This document shows, piece by piece, positions 7,671 to 17,995 of a stretch of 64,000 bases of DNA; position 1 is the stretch's first letter, and every line of letters begins with the position of its first letter. The notes beneath the pieces are model-generated. The model saw only the letters and a program-made list of their open reading frames with translations, was not told the DNA's origin and did not search any database. The stretch is from Conexibacter sp. S30A1 (GTDB lineage Bacteria > Actinomycetota > Thermoleophilia > Solirubrobacterales > Solirubrobacteraceae). The stretch is taken from positions 1,116,001 through 1,180,000 of the forward strand of contig NZ_CP097127.1 in the NCBI RefSeq assembly GCF_023330665.1, in the 5' to 3' direction. The position numbers and the translations under genes were made by a program.

Positions 7671-8953
7671 ACGCTGGGTGCGAGCGTCGCGTACAGCGGG
7701 TAGCGCTCGGCGATCGCGCCCGTGCGCTCGGCCAAGTCAGCTCGGCGCTCCTCGAAGTCCCCGGGTGCGAGCGCCGCGACGATGATCTCCCCGATCTCGC
7801 CGAAGTCGGCCACCTGCAGCCCGCGCGTGGCGAGCGCCGGCGTGCCGATCCGCAGCCCGGAGGTGACCATCGGCGGCCGCGGGTCAAACGGGATCGCGTT
7901 GCGGTTGACGGTGATCCCGATCGCGTGCAGGCGGTCCTCGGCCTGCTTGCCGTCGAGCTCCGAGGCGCGCAGGTCCACGAGCACCAGGTGCACGTCGGTG
8001 CCGCCGGTGAGCACGGAGATCCCGTGGCCGGTGCCGAGCATCGTCGCGGCCAGGGTCCTGGCCCCGGCAAGCGTCCGCTCCTGCCGCTCGCGGAAGGGCT
8101 CTGAGGCGGCGATCCGCAGCGCCACCGCCTTGGCGGCGATCACGTGCTCGAGCGGCCCGCCCTGCTGGCCGGGGAACACAGCCGAGTCGATCTTCTTGGC
8201 GTGCTCCTCGCGGCAGAGGATCATGCCCGAGCGCGGGCCGCCGAGCGTCTTGTGGATGGTGGTCGCGATCACGTCGGCGTAGGGCACCGGCGAGGGGTGC
8301 AGGCCCGCAGCCACCAGCCCGGCGAAGTGCGCCATGTCCACGAACAGGTAGGCGCCGACCTCGTCGGCGATCTCGCGAAAGCGCGCGAAGTCGAGCTGGC
8401 GCGGGTAGGCCGACCAGCCGGCGACGATCATCTTCGGCCGCTGCTCGCGCGCGATCCGGGCGACCTCATCCATGTCGATCAGGCTCGTCTCGCGGTCAAC
8501 CCCGTAGGTCACGATCTCGTACAGCCGCCCGGAGGCGTTGAGCTTCATGCCGTGTGTCAGGTGCCCGCCGTGGGCGAGCTCTAGCCCCATCAGCTTGTCT
8601 CCGGGGGTCAGCAGCGCGTGATAGATGGCGATGTTGGCCTGCGCGCCCGCGTGCGGCTGCACGTTGGCGTGCTCGGCGCCAAAGAGCGCCTTGGCACGGT
8701 CGATCGCGAGCTGCTCGGAGCGGTCGACGAACTCACAGCCACCGTAGTAGCGGCGCCCCGGATAGCCCTCCGCGTACTTGTTGGTCAGCACCGAGCCCTG
8801 CGCCTCGAGCACCGAGAGCGGCACGAAGTTCTCCGAGGCGATCATCTCGAGCGTCTGCTGCTGGCGGCCAAGCTCGCCGGAGACGATCTCCGCGATCTCG
8901 GGATCGACCTCTGCCAGCGGCGCATTGAAGTAGTCGGCGGGTAGGTTCGTCAT
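7661..8953 (-). CDS. glyA: serine hydroxymethyltransferase
   Basis: A 430-residue PLP enzyme that interconverts serine plus tetrahydrofolate with glycine plus 5,10-methylene-THF in one-carbon metabolism. Family motifs run in order: SENFVP near 41-45, [15 protein letters not shown] (58-72), [11 protein letters not shown] (98-107, the family norm being NVQPHSG), and the cofactor lysine in [11 protein letters not shown] (Lys235). Length is normal. Start ATG 8953 (MTNLPADYF) fits family N-termini better than the in-frame start at 8980. The C-terminus ends in a tandem repeat. It is interposed between tsaC and wecA on the same strand. Confidence 0.95.
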   Translation of the reverse strand: MTNLPADYFNAPLAEVDPEIAEIVSGELGRQQQTLEMIASENFVPLSVLEAQGSVLTNKYAEGYPGRRYYGGCEFVDRSEQLAIDRAKALFGAEHANVQPHAGAQANIAIYHALLTPGDKLMGLELAHGGHLTHGMKLNASGRLYEIVTYGVDRETSLIDMDEVARIAREQRPKMIVAGWSAYPRQLDFARFREIADEVGAYLFVDMAHFAGLVAAGLHPSPVPYADVIATTIHKTLGGPRSGMILCREEHAKKIDSAVFPGQQGGPLEHVIAAKAVALRIAASEPFRERQERTLAGARTLAATMLGTGHGISVLTGGTDVHLVLVDLRASELDGKQAEDRLHAIGITVNRNAIPFDPRPPMVTSGLRIGTPALATRGLQVADFGEIGEIIVAALAPGDFEERRADLAERTGAIAERYPLYATLAPSVPV

Positions 8954-8987
8954 GCTGACGAGCCTACCAACGGCGACCACGGCCCCC

Positions 8988-10151
8988 TCACAGCGGCCGT
9001 GCGACGAGCACCGCGAGGTCCCGCAGCGTCCAGCTCACCCGCGCCTCGAAGCCGGCGGCGCGCAACCACTCGAGCTGCTCGGCGACGCTGCTCGGCTTGT
9101 CATAGCCGTCCGTCAGCTCCACCACGGCCGCATCCGGCGACTGCGGCACGACGACGTCGCCGAGCACAAAGCGCCCGTCCGGCGCGAGGCGCTCGCGCAC
9201 CCGTGAGAACAACAGCGCCTTCTCATCCGCCTCGAGATGGTGCACCGCCAGCGCGCTCACGACGAGGTCAAAACGCCCCTCGGGCAGCGGCTCCTGCAAC
9301 AGCCCCGCGTGCGCTGCCACCAGCCGCTCGCCGAGCCGCGCCGCGGCCGCGGCGAGCATCGCCGGGCTCTCATCAACACCCGTGATCTGCGCCCGCGGGT
9401 TTTGCTCAAGCAGCCGCGCGGCGGTCTCGCCGGTGCCGATCCCGAGCTCGAGGATCCTCTGCACCCCCTGGCCGGCGGCAAGCGCCACCTGCCCCTGCAG
9501 CTCCGCGTAGCCGGGGAGGGTGTCGGTGACCATCGCCGCGTAGGTGCCCGGCTCGAAGCGAAAGCGCCCGCCCAGCCGGCGGGCGAGCTCGTCCTCGTCC
9601 ACGGCGCCCAGCCGGCGCACAGACCACACACCCTCCTGCTCGTAGTCGCGCAGGTCAACGACCGTGGAGGCCACGCCCGGCAGCTCACCACCGTCGATCA
9701 CCAGGTCGGCGCCGGCCCGGATGGCCGGCGCCACCTCGCTCAACCTGCGGGCGTCGGCCCCACCCGAGAGGTTCGCGCTCGATTGCAGCACCGGCACCTG
9801 CACGCCCACGAGCGCCGGGACGCTCACAACCCGGAGCCCGAGCGTCTGCGGATCGGCGCGAGCGCTCAGCGCAAAGCGCCGGGCGGGGTTTGGCAAAAGC
9901 GCCGTGACCGCGCCCGGCATCAGCGCCGAAAGCGCTCGCCGGGTGTTCGGGCCGAGCTCGGGCAGCGCGTAAAGCGCCGCCTCAAGGTCAAAGAACATGA
10001 TCGCGGCGGCCTTGTCGGGCGGCCTGCCCTTGAGCGCGTAGAGGTGCTCGATCGCCACCTGGCTTGCGGGGTCGCAGGCGAGGCCATAGACCGTGTCTGA
10101 CGGGAACAGGACGACCCCGCCCCGGCCGATCACGGTCTCAAACGCGCTCAC
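8988..10151 (-). CDS. TsaC/Sua5-like threonylcarbamoyl-AMP synthase fused to a SAM methyltransferase
   Basis: A 387-residue two-domain protein. Residues about 1-185 are a YrdC/TsaC domain ([14 protein letters not shown] at 15-28, [11 protein letters not shown] at 40-50, SSANLSGG at 124-131), which makes the threonylcarbamoyl-AMP used for tRNA t6A37. Residues about 205-387 are a class I SAM methyltransferase ([16 protein letters not shown] at 233-248, acidic VDES at 259-262, [14 protein letters not shown]). Standard TsaC proteins end near residue 200; the extra domain could modify tRNA or another target, but no substrate can be inferred. The GTG start overlaps the prmC stop (GTGA), so it belongs to the rpmE-prfA-prmC operon. 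No frameshift separates the domains. Confidence 0.85.
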   Translation of the reverse strand: MSAFETVIGRGGVVLFPSDTVYGLACDPASQVAIEHLYALKGRPPDKAAAIMFFDLEAALYALPELGPNTRRALSALMPGAVTALLPNPARRFALSARADPQTLGLRVVSVPALVGVQVPVLQSSANLSGGADARRLSEVAPAIRAGADLVIDGGELPGVASTVVDLRDYEQEGVWSVRRLGAVDEDELARRLGGRFRFEPGTYAAMVTDTLPGYAELQGQVALAAGQGVQRILELGIGTGETAARLLEQNPRAQITGVDESPAMLAAAAARLGERLVAAHAGLLQEPLPEGRFDLVVSALAVHHLEADEKALLFSRVRERLAPDGRFVLGDVVVPQSPDAAVVELTDGYDKPSSVAEQLEWLRAAGFEARVSWTLRDLAVLVARPL

Positions 10152-10956
10152 CGCCGCCCCACCACAACCCGCTCGATGCCGGCCAGGTCCCGCCGGCGCT
10201 CGCTGGAGCGAAAACCCGCCTGCGCAAGCAGCGCCGAGACCGCGTCGGCCTGCGTGTGGCCGATCTCCAGGGCGATCAGCTCGACCTCCTGGCGCTCACC
10301 CGCCTGGGCGATCAGCCGGCGGATCAGATCGAGCCCGTCGGGGCCGCCGAAGAGCGCCCGGTGCGGCTCATAGAGCGCCACGTCCGGGGGCAGCGGCTCG
10401 CCGTCGGCGACGTAGGGCAGGTTTGCCAGCAGCACCGGGGCACTCACCTCGGAGAGCAGGTCGGAGCGCACCCACTTGACCGTAAGCCCCAGCCGCTGCG
10501 CGTTCATGCGCGCCAGCGACAGCGCGCCGTCGCTGATGTCGGCGCCGATCAGCTCAAGGTCCGGGCGCTCCTGGACCAGCGCCAGCGCGACCGCGCCGCA
10601 GCCGGTGCCGATGTCGGCGACACGCGTGCCGTGAGGCAGCTCCAGGCCGACCTCCACCAGCAGCTCGGTCTCGGGTCGTGGGATCAGGGCGCGCGGGTCG
10701 ACGGCGAGCGTGAGCTGGCGAAAGGCGCGACGGCCGAGGATGTAGGCGACCGGCTCGCGCTTTACGCGGCGGGTCAGAAGTGCCAGGTAGCGGGTGCGCA
10801 GCTCACCGCTTGCCTCCTCCCCGCCGCGCAACACGAGCTGTGCGCGATCGGTTGAGAGCACGTGTGCGAGCAACAGCTCGGCGTCGAGCCGGGGGCTTTC
10901 GCAGCCGACCTCAGCGAGTGCCGCGGTGGCGCCCGCCAGCTCCTCGCCAAGCGTGG

Positions 10957-10960
<4 letters not shown>
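10148..10960 (-). CDS. prmC: peptide chain release factor N5-glutamine methyltransferase
   Basis: A 270-residue HemK/PrmC protein that methylates the Gln of the GGQ motif in release factors, the substrate being encoded by the adjacent prfA. An N-terminal helical domain (1-80) precedes the methyltransferase core: LIPRPETELLVE (92-103), ADIGTGCGAVALAL (115-128) and the substrate loop. That loop reads NLPY (180-183) where most PrmC proteins have NPPY; other residues are conserved, so the function probably holds. GTG start overlaps the prfA stop (GTGA). Confidence 0.93.
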
Positions 10961-12003
<1,043 letters not shown>

Positions 12004-12036
12004 CCGCAGGCGAGCGCTCGCCGGCTTCGGTGAGTT

Positions 12037-12270
12037 CTAGGCGTTCGCGCCGGCCTTGGCGGCCGCCACGCGGCCCTTGGCGACGCGGCGCTGGAAACGC
12101 TCAACGCGTCCGCCGGTGTCCACCAGCTTCTGCTTGCCGGTGTAGAACGGGTGGCACTCAGCGCAGATCTCGACGTGGATCTGGGGCTTGGTCGAGCGGG
12201 TCGTGAAGCTGTTGCCGCACGTGCAGGTGAGGTGGGACTCAACGTAGTTGGGGTGAATGTCGCTCTTCAT
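12037..12270 (-). CDS. rpmE: ribosomal protein bL31, zinc-binding type
   Basis: A 77-residue ribosomal protein of the large subunit. Four Cys (16, 18, 36, 39) in TCTCGN and ICAECHPF form the zinc ribbon of the C+ paralogue; the body [15 protein letters not shown] is conserved. The Ala/Lys-rich tail (residues 64-77) is typical of actinobacterial forms. First gene of the operon. Only 47 bp separate it from the divergent gene, with TATCCT upstream as a possible -10. Confidence 0.96.
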   Translation of the reverse strand: MKSDIHPNYVESHLTCTCGNSFTTRSTKPQIHVEICAECHPFYTGKQKLVDTGGRVERFQRRVAKGRVAAAKAGANA

Positions 12271-12317
12271 ATCTATATCTGAGGATAGCCAGCTTGCGCG
12301 AGCGAGATAATGCCGGC

Positions 12318-13151
12318 ATGCAGCAGCCAGACCGCCGCGGCGCCCACGCGAAGCTGGCGCTCGCGCCGATGGCGCTTGCGGCAGTGGTGGTGGTGCTCGT
12401 CGCTGTGCTGGTGGCCGGCGGACAGGACGGCACGATCGTGGTCCAGCGCGTGCTGACCGGTTTGGCGCCGAGCGTCGGTGCCAAGGTGCGCTGGCAGCGG
12501 GCTCCCGCGACGTCGATCATCGAAACCTCGCGGCAGGGCGCGGTGCTGGGACTGCTCGTGAGCTCGTCCAGCGCCGGGGGCACAGCGGTCGTCGCGGGCG
12601 ACAGGCTCGAGTTCTACGACCCTTCGGACAACACGATCTACGAGACCACCGAGACCGCGCTGCGACGCACGACCGGCCTGCAGGAGCTCCCCTACGGCTT
12701 GGGCGTCGGCACCTTCGGCGACAGCGGCAAGAGGGTCTCCCGCCCGGCCCCCAGCTTCATTCCAGGGCAGGCGAGCATCTACCGGCAGGAGCTCGAGGCG
12801 GGGCTCGCGCGCACCGGACCCACGGTCAGGCTCGACGGCCGCACGGTGCTAGAGCTGCTCCCGGTCAGGCGCCCGGCCGCGCCCGTGCCGCTACGGAACC
12901 TGATCGAGCTCCGTACCTCCGTCTACGTCACACCGCAGAGCTACGACCCGGTCGAGCAGGTACTGACGACCGGCCCGTACCGCAACCAGCGGAGCTTCTA
13001 TGAACGGTGGCTGACCTACCGGGTGCTGCCGGCCACAACCGCCAACCTGAGGCTTCTGTCGTTGCGGACGCTGCACCCGCACCCGCGCGTGGTTCGCGGC
13101 GCACGCACCTATCTGCGCGCGCTGCAACGGTCGCTAGGTGAGCGTGTATAG
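12318..13151 (+). CDS. membrane-anchored secreted protein, possibly LolA/RseB-like
   Basis: A 277-residue protein with one N-terminal membrane anchor (about residues 17-34) and an extracytoplasmic domain. The segment [24 protein letters not shown] and later [14 protein letters not shown] resemble the beta-sheet of LolA/RseB-type lipoprotein-carrier domains common in actinobacterial secreted proteins, but no diagnostic motif fixes this. ATG 12318 was chosen because GATAAT at 12305-12310 is placed as a -10 box for a leaderless transcript and the anchor follows directly. The 3' end overlaps the convergent ETF dehydrogenase by 18 bp. Function unknown. Confidence 0.55.
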   Translation: MQQPDRRGAHAKLALAPMALAAVVVVLVAVLVAGGQDGTIVVQRVLTGLAPSVGAKVRWQRAPATSIIETSRQGAVLGLLVSSSSAGGTAVVAGDRLEFYDPSDNTIYETTETALRRTTGLQELPYGLGVGTFGDSGKRVSRPAPSFIPGQASIYRQELEAGLARTGPTVRLDGRTVLELLPVRRPAAPVPLRNLIELRTSVYVTPQSYDPVEQVLTTGPYRNQRSFYERWLTYRVLPATTANLRLLSLRTLHPHPRVVRGARTYLRALQRSLGERV

Positions 13152-14870
13152 CGGGCCGTCGCCGCCCTCGGGCGGGGTCAGCCGCCCGCCCTTGGCGGTG
13201 ATCGCGCCGCACTGCACGCAGTTGGTGTAGTTGACGATCACGTCGACCTCACCAGATTTGGTCCCGCCCGCCTGTCCAGCATCTGCGTCCTCAGGGATCT
13301 CATAGACACCCGCGGGGCACATCCAGCGCCAGGTCTCGGCGATCTCACGCGGAACCCGGGTCTGCACACGGATGTGGTTGGGCGCGTCGTCGCGGGTGGC
13401 GTTGCCGGAGATGTAGACCGATGAGAGCTTGTCGAAGATGTAGGAGCCGTCGGGCTTGGGGTAGCGGCTTGAGGTGTCGCCGAGGAACATGTCCTGCGCG
13501 TCGTCGCGGTGCCAGTGCAGACGCCCGGGTGGCAGGAGCCCCTTTGAGACAAGCGCGAGGTTTACCTCCGGGCCGCCGCGCACAAGCCCCTTCTGCAGCG
13601 GCTGGCGGGCGTTGCGCACGCGCCAGAGCTCGCGCCCGACCGACGAGTTCGAGATCGCCGCGCCGTAGTCATCGAGCGGCGCGCCGCGCTTGAGGTGCGC
13701 GTAGATCGCCTCGGCGGCGAGCATGCCTGAGCGGATGCAGTGGTGCACGCCCTTGAGCGCGACGGTGTCGACCATGCCGCCGGCGTCGCCGACGATCAGG
13801 GCCCCTGGCATCGTGAGCTTCGGCATCGACCAGAAGCCCCCGCCCGGCAGCGCCTTGGCGCCCCAGCCGACGCGCTCGCCGCCGGCCAGCACCTGACGCA
13901 CCAGCGGGTGGGTCTTGAACAGCTGCAGCAGGTCGTGGGCGGAGGTGGTTGCGTCGCGGTAGCCGAGACCGACGACGAAGCCGATCGAGACCAGATCATC
14001 GCCGCTGCGCTCATCCTTCATCGGATAAAGCCAGCCGCCACCGACCTGCCCGTAGCGTGGCTTGACCGCGAGCGGCCAGGGACCGAGCGTGTGGATCACC
14101 CGGTCAAGCGGCTTTGGCACCTTCCAGATCTCCTTGACGCCGAGCTCCCAGACCTGCGGCTCACGGTCACGCGCGAGGTCGAACTCGCGGATCGCCGGAC
14201 CGGTCAGATGGCCCCAGTTCCCCTCGGCGAGCACCGTCACCCGCGCCCGGATGTCGCTGCCCGGCTCGAAGTTTGAAAGCGGCTGGCCGTCCTTGCCGCG
14301 CCCCTTGTCACCGGAGCGCACCCCGACCACGGCGCCGTCCACCACGAGCAGTTGCGCGGCGGCGGTCTCGGTCAGCACATAGGCGCCCTGCTCCTCCGCC
14401 AGGCGCTGCTGGTAGCGGGCCAGAGCCGCCACCGAGATCACCTCGTTGCCGTGGTTTTTGAAGTTCGGCGGGGTCGGGATCTTGATCGCGCGGTTGGCGT
14501 CGGGCATCAGGTAGACGCCCTCGCGCGAGACCTCGCCGAAGGCAAAGCGCTCGCGCCGCCAATCCTCGCGCGAGAGTGACGGAAACAGCTCGCTGAGCGG
14601 TCCGGGGACCATCACCGCGCCGGAGAGCAGGTGCCCGCCGCAGGTCTTCGCCTTCTCGATCACCGCCACCGGCGCCTCCCCGAGCGACTCGCGCAGCTCC
14701 GGATCGGCGTCGAGCAGCTGCAGCAGGCGGTTGGCGGTCGCCAGGCCGGCGGTGCCGCCGCCGACGATCGCCACCCCCACGTCGATCAGGTCATCTTCAG
14801 CGTCCAGCTCGCGCTTGATGAACTCGCTGCGCGGGTCGACCGGGGGCGGGAACTGGGCCGGCGCGGACAC
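13134..14870 (-). CDS. electron-transfer flavoprotein dehydrogenase (ETF:quinone oxidoreductase)
   Basis: A 578-residue FAD and iron-sulfur protein that passes electrons from ETF to the membrane quinone pool. An N-terminal FAD fold (VAIVGGGTAGLATANRLL) is followed by the ETF-QO body (GGHLLSGAVM, GGGFWSMPKL, GDAGGMVD, KGVHHCIRSGMLAAEAI) and the C-terminal cluster domain. Three of the four usual cluster cysteines are present (518 in MCPAGVYE; 551 and 554 in NCVQCGA); the fourth position is Ile557 where canonical enzymes have Cys (NCxxCxxC). GTG start 7 bp after etfA. Last gene of etfB-etfA-etfD. Identity is sure; the state of the cluster is not. Confidence 0.92.
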   Translation of the reverse strand: MSAPAQFPPPVDPRSEFIKRELDAEDDLIDVGVAIVGGGTAGLATANRLLQLLDADPELRESLGEAPVAVIEKAKTCGGHLLSGAVMVPGPLSELFPSLSREDWRRERFAFGEVSREGVYLMPDANRAIKIPTPPNFKNHGNEVISVAALARYQQRLAEEQGAYVLTETAAAQLLVVDGAVVGVRSGDKGRGKDGQPLSNFEPGSDIRARVTVLAEGNWGHLTGPAIREFDLARDREPQVWELGVKEIWKVPKPLDRVIHTLGPWPLAVKPRYGQVGGGWLYPMKDERSGDDLVSIGFVVGLGYRDATTSAHDLLQLFKTHPLVRQVLAGGERVGWGAKALPGGGFWSMPKLTMPGALIVGDAGGMVDTVALKGVHHCIRSGMLAAEAIYAHLKRGAPLDDYGAAISNSSVGRELWRVRNARQPLQKGLVRGGPEVNLALVSKGLLPPGRLHWHRDDAQDMFLGDTSSRYPKPDGSYIFDKLSSVYISGNATRDDAPNHIRVQTRVPREIAETWRWMCPAGVYEIPEDADAGQAGGTKSGEVDVIVNYTNCVQCGAITAKGGRLTPPEGGDGPLYTLT

Positions 14871-14877
14871 GCCTTCG

Positions 14878-15867
14878 TCAGCCCTTCCGGGCGCGGATCG
14901 CCTCGGTCAGCTTCGGCAGGATCTTGTTCAGATCCCCGACGATGCCGAGGTCTGAGAACTCGAAGATCGGCGCGTTTGCGTCCTTGTTGATCGCCACGAT
15001 GTTCTCCGATGACTGCATCCCGACCTTGTGCTGGACCGCACCGGAGATCCCGGCCGCGAGGTAGAGCTTGGGCGCAACCGTCTTGCCGGTCTGGCCGATC
15101 TGCGTCGAGTACGGGTACCAGCCCGCGTCAACCACCGCGCGGGTGGCTGCCACCGCACTGCCCGGCCCGAGCGCGGCGGCGAGCTCCTCAACCAGCCTGA
15201 AGCTCTCGGCCTTGCCGAGGCCACGGCCACCGGCCACCAGCATGTCGGCACCCTCGATGTCGACCTCGGCGCCCCGCTGCTCACCGCGCGAGAGCATCTC
15301 CAGCTGCGCCGACCAGGGCGAATAGTCCACGTGGACGTCGAGCACCTCCGCCTCACCGCCGTCACCGGGACGCACCTCAAAGGCGTTGATCCGGCTGATG
15401 ATGATCCCGAGCTCGCCGCGGTAGCGAGACACGGAGATCTTTGAGTCCCCGAGGATCGGGCGCTCGGCAACCAGCGTGCCCGGGTGCTCGGGGTCCACGC
15501 GCACGGCGGTCACCTCCATCGTGACACCCGCCTGACGACGGGCGGCAAGGCCCGCGCCGATCTCAAAGCCGAGCAGGCCGCCGCCGAAGATCGCGTAACG
15601 GTGTCCGTGCTCTGCGATCACGCTGTCCATAACGTCGATCACCGGCTGCGATAGCCCCTCCGGCCCCTGCGCGCGGAACACGCGTCGCGCACCGTGATGG
15701 CCCAGCGTGGCGCACAGCGCGTCGGTCAGATCGCCACCGCCGACAACCACCACGTCGCAGGCACCGCCGATCTCGGCGCTACGCGCGACGCCTTCACACA
15801 CCGCGCCCAGCGAGTTCTTGTTGAACGCCCCATCGTGGTGCAGGGCGTAGACGAGCACGTCGGCCAT
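14878..15867 (-). CDS. etfA: electron transfer flavoprotein alpha subunit
   Basis: A 329-residue subunit holding most of the FAD site. The C-terminal FAD-binding signature is clear: VAGGRGLGKAESFRLVEELA, AATRAVVDAGWYPYSTQIGQTGKTVAPKLYLAAGISGA in pieces, and SENIVAINKDANAPIFEFSD. It accepts electrons from the acyl-CoA dehydrogenases encoded nearby and hands them to the ETF dehydrogenase downstream. Its start codon sits at the stop of etfB with no gap, so the two subunits are made together. Confidence 0.95.
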   Translation of the reverse strand: MADVLVYALHHDGAFNKNSLGAVCEGVARSAEIGGACDVVVVGGGDLTDALCATLGHHGARRVFRAQGPEGLSQPVIDVMDSVIAEHGHRYAIFGGGLLGFEIGAGLAARRQAGVTMEVTAVRVDPEHPGTLVAERPILGDSKISVSRYRGELGIIISRINAFEVRPGDGGEAEVLDVHVDYSPWSAQLEMLSRGEQRGAEVDIEGADMLVAGGRGLGKAESFRLVEELAAALGPGSAVAATRAVVDAGWYPYSTQIGQTGKTVAPKLYLAAGISGAVQHKVGMQSSENIVAINKDANAPIFEFSDLGIVGDLNKILPKLTEAIRARKG

Positions 15868-16658
15868 CAGATCAGCTTCCTTTCCTCGAGCCAGGCGACG
15901 ATCTGCGCGACGGTCTCGTCGGTGTTCTCATCCTCGATGATCTGCCCTGCCGGCTTGGCCGGCGGATCGTGAAAGTCGCCACAGGCAACGCGCGAGCCCT
16001 CGGCGCCGACCAGCGCCACATCGATCCCGGCGCCGGCTGCATCCAGCGTCTCGAGCGGCTTCTTCTTCGCCCCCATGATCGCCTTCAGCGACGGGTAGCG
16101 CGGCTCGTTGATCGCGTCACCGACCGAGATCACGGCGGGCAGGCGCACACGCACCGTGTCATAGCCGTACTCCGCCTGGCGCTCCAGGCGCAGGGCGTCG
16201 CCGTCGACGTCGAGCTTCACGACCTGCGTCAGCGACGGCATCTTGAGATGGTCGGCCACGACCGCGCCGATCGTGTAGCACTCGCCGTCATCGGACTGCT
16301 GGCCCAACAGCACCAGGTCCGGCGCCTCGCGCTCGACCGCCTTGGCCAGCGCGTAGCCGGTGGCCGCCACATCCGAGCCGGCCAAAGCATCATCACACAC
16401 GTGCACCGAGCGGTCCGCACCCAGCGACACCGCCTTGTGCAACGCGCGCACGGCGCTCTCGGGTCCCATCGTCACCGCGACGATCTCATCGACCTCCAGC
16501 TGGCCGCCCTCGCGCAGCTGCATCGCCGTCTCGATCGCGTGCGTGTCGTAGGGGTTCAGGTTGCGCTCACCGGAACGATCCATGCGCCCCGTCGCGGGAT
16601 CGATCCGCTTGTCGACCGCAGCGTCGGGCACCTCCTTGACCAGAACACAAATCTTCAA
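15867..16658 (-). CDS. etfB: electron transfer flavoprotein beta subunit
   Basis: A 263-residue subunit. Start MKICVLVKEVPD is typical, and the ETF-beta signature follows: NPYDTHAIETAMQL, VTMGPESAVRALHKAVSLGADR, LVLLGQQSDDGECYTIGAVVAD, with the AMP-site loop, and AIMGAKKKPLE near 210. Heterodimer with EtfA; soluble electron carrier for beta-oxidation. First gene of the operon, preceded by a promoter-like TTGACT within an inverted repeat about 90 bp upstream. The upstream gap of about 105 bp is the only sizeable one in this strand's block. Confidence 0.95.
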   Translation of the reverse strand: MKICVLVKEVPDAAVDKRIDPATGRMDRSGERNLNPYDTHAIETAMQLREGGQLEVDEIVAVTMGPESAVRALHKAVSLGADRSVHVCDDALAGSDVAATGYALAKAVEREAPDLVLLGQQSDDGECYTIGAVVADHLKMPSLTQVVKLDVDGDALRLERQAEYGYDTVRVRLPAVISVGDAINEPRYPSLKAIMGAKKKPLETLDAAGAGIDVALVGAEGSRVACGDFHDPPAKPAGQIIEDENTDETVAQIVAWLEERKLI

Positions 16659-16745
16659 GGTCGCCTCCTCACTGTCGTCTCTCCCGCGTCACCTGGAATC
16701 AAGTCGTGCAAAACAGTCGTGGCCAGAGCCGGGTCGATACTACAC

Positions 16746-16765
16746 GATTGACTGACGAGTCAATC
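16746..16765 (-). promoter_or_regulatory. perfect inverted repeat at the etf promoter, TetR-type operator candidate
   Basis: GATTGACT-gacg-AGTCAATC is an 8-bp perfect inverted repeat about 85 bp upstream of etfB. On the minus strand it contains a -35-like TTGACT, with TATCGA 18 bp further on as a possible -10. Repeats of the TTGACTGAC type are bound by TetR-family regulators of fatty-acid degradation in several phyla, so control by such a regulator is inferred. Confidence 0.5.
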
Positions 16766-17171
16766 AGGATCGCACGGCGCTGCGGATGAAGCCGATCGCT
16801 GCCTCGGCCGAGGCTCCGGGCGTGAACACCTCTGCGACCCCGAGGGCTTTGAGCTCGGCGACATCCGCTGCCGGAATCGTGCCGCCGACGATCACCACGA
16901 CCTCGTCTAAGCCCTGCTCGCGCATCAGCTCGAGGATGCGCGGCACGAGCGTCATGTGCGCACCGGAGAGGATCGAGAGGCCGACGGCGTCGGCGTCCTC
17001 CTGGATCACGGTCTCGACGATCTGCTCCGGGGTCTGGTGAAGGCCGGTGTAGATCACCTCCATGCCGGCGTCCCGCAGCGCCCGGGCGATGATCTTGGCG
17101 CCACGGTCGTGCCCGTCGAGCCCCGGCTTGGCGACGACCACCCTGATCCTGCGTTGCGAAAGCGCGCTCAA
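16764..17171 (-). CDS. free-standing B12-binding subunit of an acyl-CoA mutase
   Basis: A 135-residue protein consisting only of the cobalamin-binding domain found at the C-terminus of methylmalonyl-CoA mutase. The cofactor motif [18 protein letters not shown] gives the DxHxxG signature, with His as the lower cobalt ligand; then [10 protein letters not shown] and [13 protein letters not shown], matching the SxL and GG elements. Split mutases pair such a subunit with a separate catalytic chain (archaeal-type MCM, or 2-hydroxyisobutyryl-CoA/ethylmalonyl relatives). The large subunit is not in this window; the chaperone gene meaB lies 3 kb away. Its start overlaps the HAD gene stop. Confidence 0.88.
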   Translation of the reverse strand: MSALSQRRIRVVVAKPGLDGHDRGAKIIARALRDAGMEVIYTGLHQTPEQIVETVIQEDADAVGLSILSGAHMTLVPRILELMREQGLDEVVVIVGGTIPAADVAELKALGVAEVFTPGASAEAAIGFIRSAVRS

Positions 17172-17995
17172 CGGCCGCCCACCGTCGGCGTTTGCAGCCG
17201 CCCGCCGCGCCCCAGCACCGCGGCCGTGGTGGCGCTCGCGGTCGCCGCCACGGCCAGCGCTCCGGCGAGGCGCAGCTTGAGGCCGAGGCGGTCAAGGCGC
17301 ATGATCTGCCAGCCCGCCTCACGCGCCAGGCGCTCGAGCTCGGCGTCGGGGTTGACGGCCACCGGATGGCCCACGGCTCTGAGCATGGGCGCATCGGAGG
17401 CTGAGTCCGAGTAGGCGAAGCTTGCCTCGAGGTCCAGTCCCTCCCGCAGCGCAAGGCGGGTGATCGCCTCCGCCTTGGCGGCGCCATAGAGAAAATCGCC
17501 CGCGGGCCGGCCGGTGAAGACGCCGTCCTGCACCTCGGAGAGGGTCGAGCCAAGCGCACCGTCGAAGCTCATCACGCGAGCCAGCACCAGTGCCATGTCC
17601 TGGGAGGCGGCGGTGACGATGTACACCGGCCGGCCGGCGTCCTGATGCTCGTAGGCCAGCTTCAGCATCTGCGGGTACAGACGCGGCAGAATCCGCTTGA
17701 GGGCATGCACCCCCAGGCGCTCGAGGTCGCGGACCCGAACTCCGGCAAGCGAGCTGGCGATCCTGATGCGCAGCGCATGGGACTCGTCATCGCTGACGCC
17801 CCGGAGGCGAAAGCGCAGGTTCGCGACTGCGTCGCGCGCGAGCTGGCGGCGGCTGATCAGGCCCGCCGCACGCACCACCCGTGCGAACTGAAAGCCCGAG
17901 GAGCCCTGCATCAGCGTCTTGTCGAGGTCAAAGAAGGCGGCGCCACGCCCCGCCGGCGGCGCCTGCGCCCCATGGCCGCCAGCCAACTCAGTCAC
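17168..17995 (-). CDS. HAD-superfamily IB hydrolase
   Basis: About 275 residues. Motif [14 protein letters not shown] gives the nucleophile and acid Asp pair (about 23 and 25); motif II is TAASQD near 126; motif III and IV appear as Lys and [10 protein letters not shown]. The form matches the HAD-IB group (SerB/CicA-like, PSPase relatives) common in actinobacteria, some of which act on phosphorylated lipids or head groups. A C-terminal hydrophobic Ala-rich segment follows. GTG 17995 was chosen because it overlaps the thiolase stop by 8 bp; the open frame further up has no domain sequence. Substrate unknown. Confidence 0.75.
   Translation of the reverse strand: MTELAGGHGAQAPPAGRGAAFFDLDKTLMQGSSGFQFARVVRAAGLISRRQLARDAVANLRFRLRGVSDDESHALRIRIASSLAGVRVRDLERLGVHALKRILPRLYPQMLKLAYEHQDAGRPVYIVTAASQDMALVLARVMSFDGALGSTLSEVQDGVFTGRPAGDFLYGAAKAEAITRLALREGLDLEASFAYSDSASDAPMLRAVGHPVAVNPDAELERLAREAGWQIMRLDRLGLKLRLAGALAVAATASATTAAVLGRGGRLQTPTVGGR

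Noticed and set aside
9237..10100. 287-codon plus-strand frame opposite the TsaC fusion
   Set aside because: Antisense to a gene with clear domains; repeated His/Arg/Gln composition typical of shadow frames in high-GC DNA.
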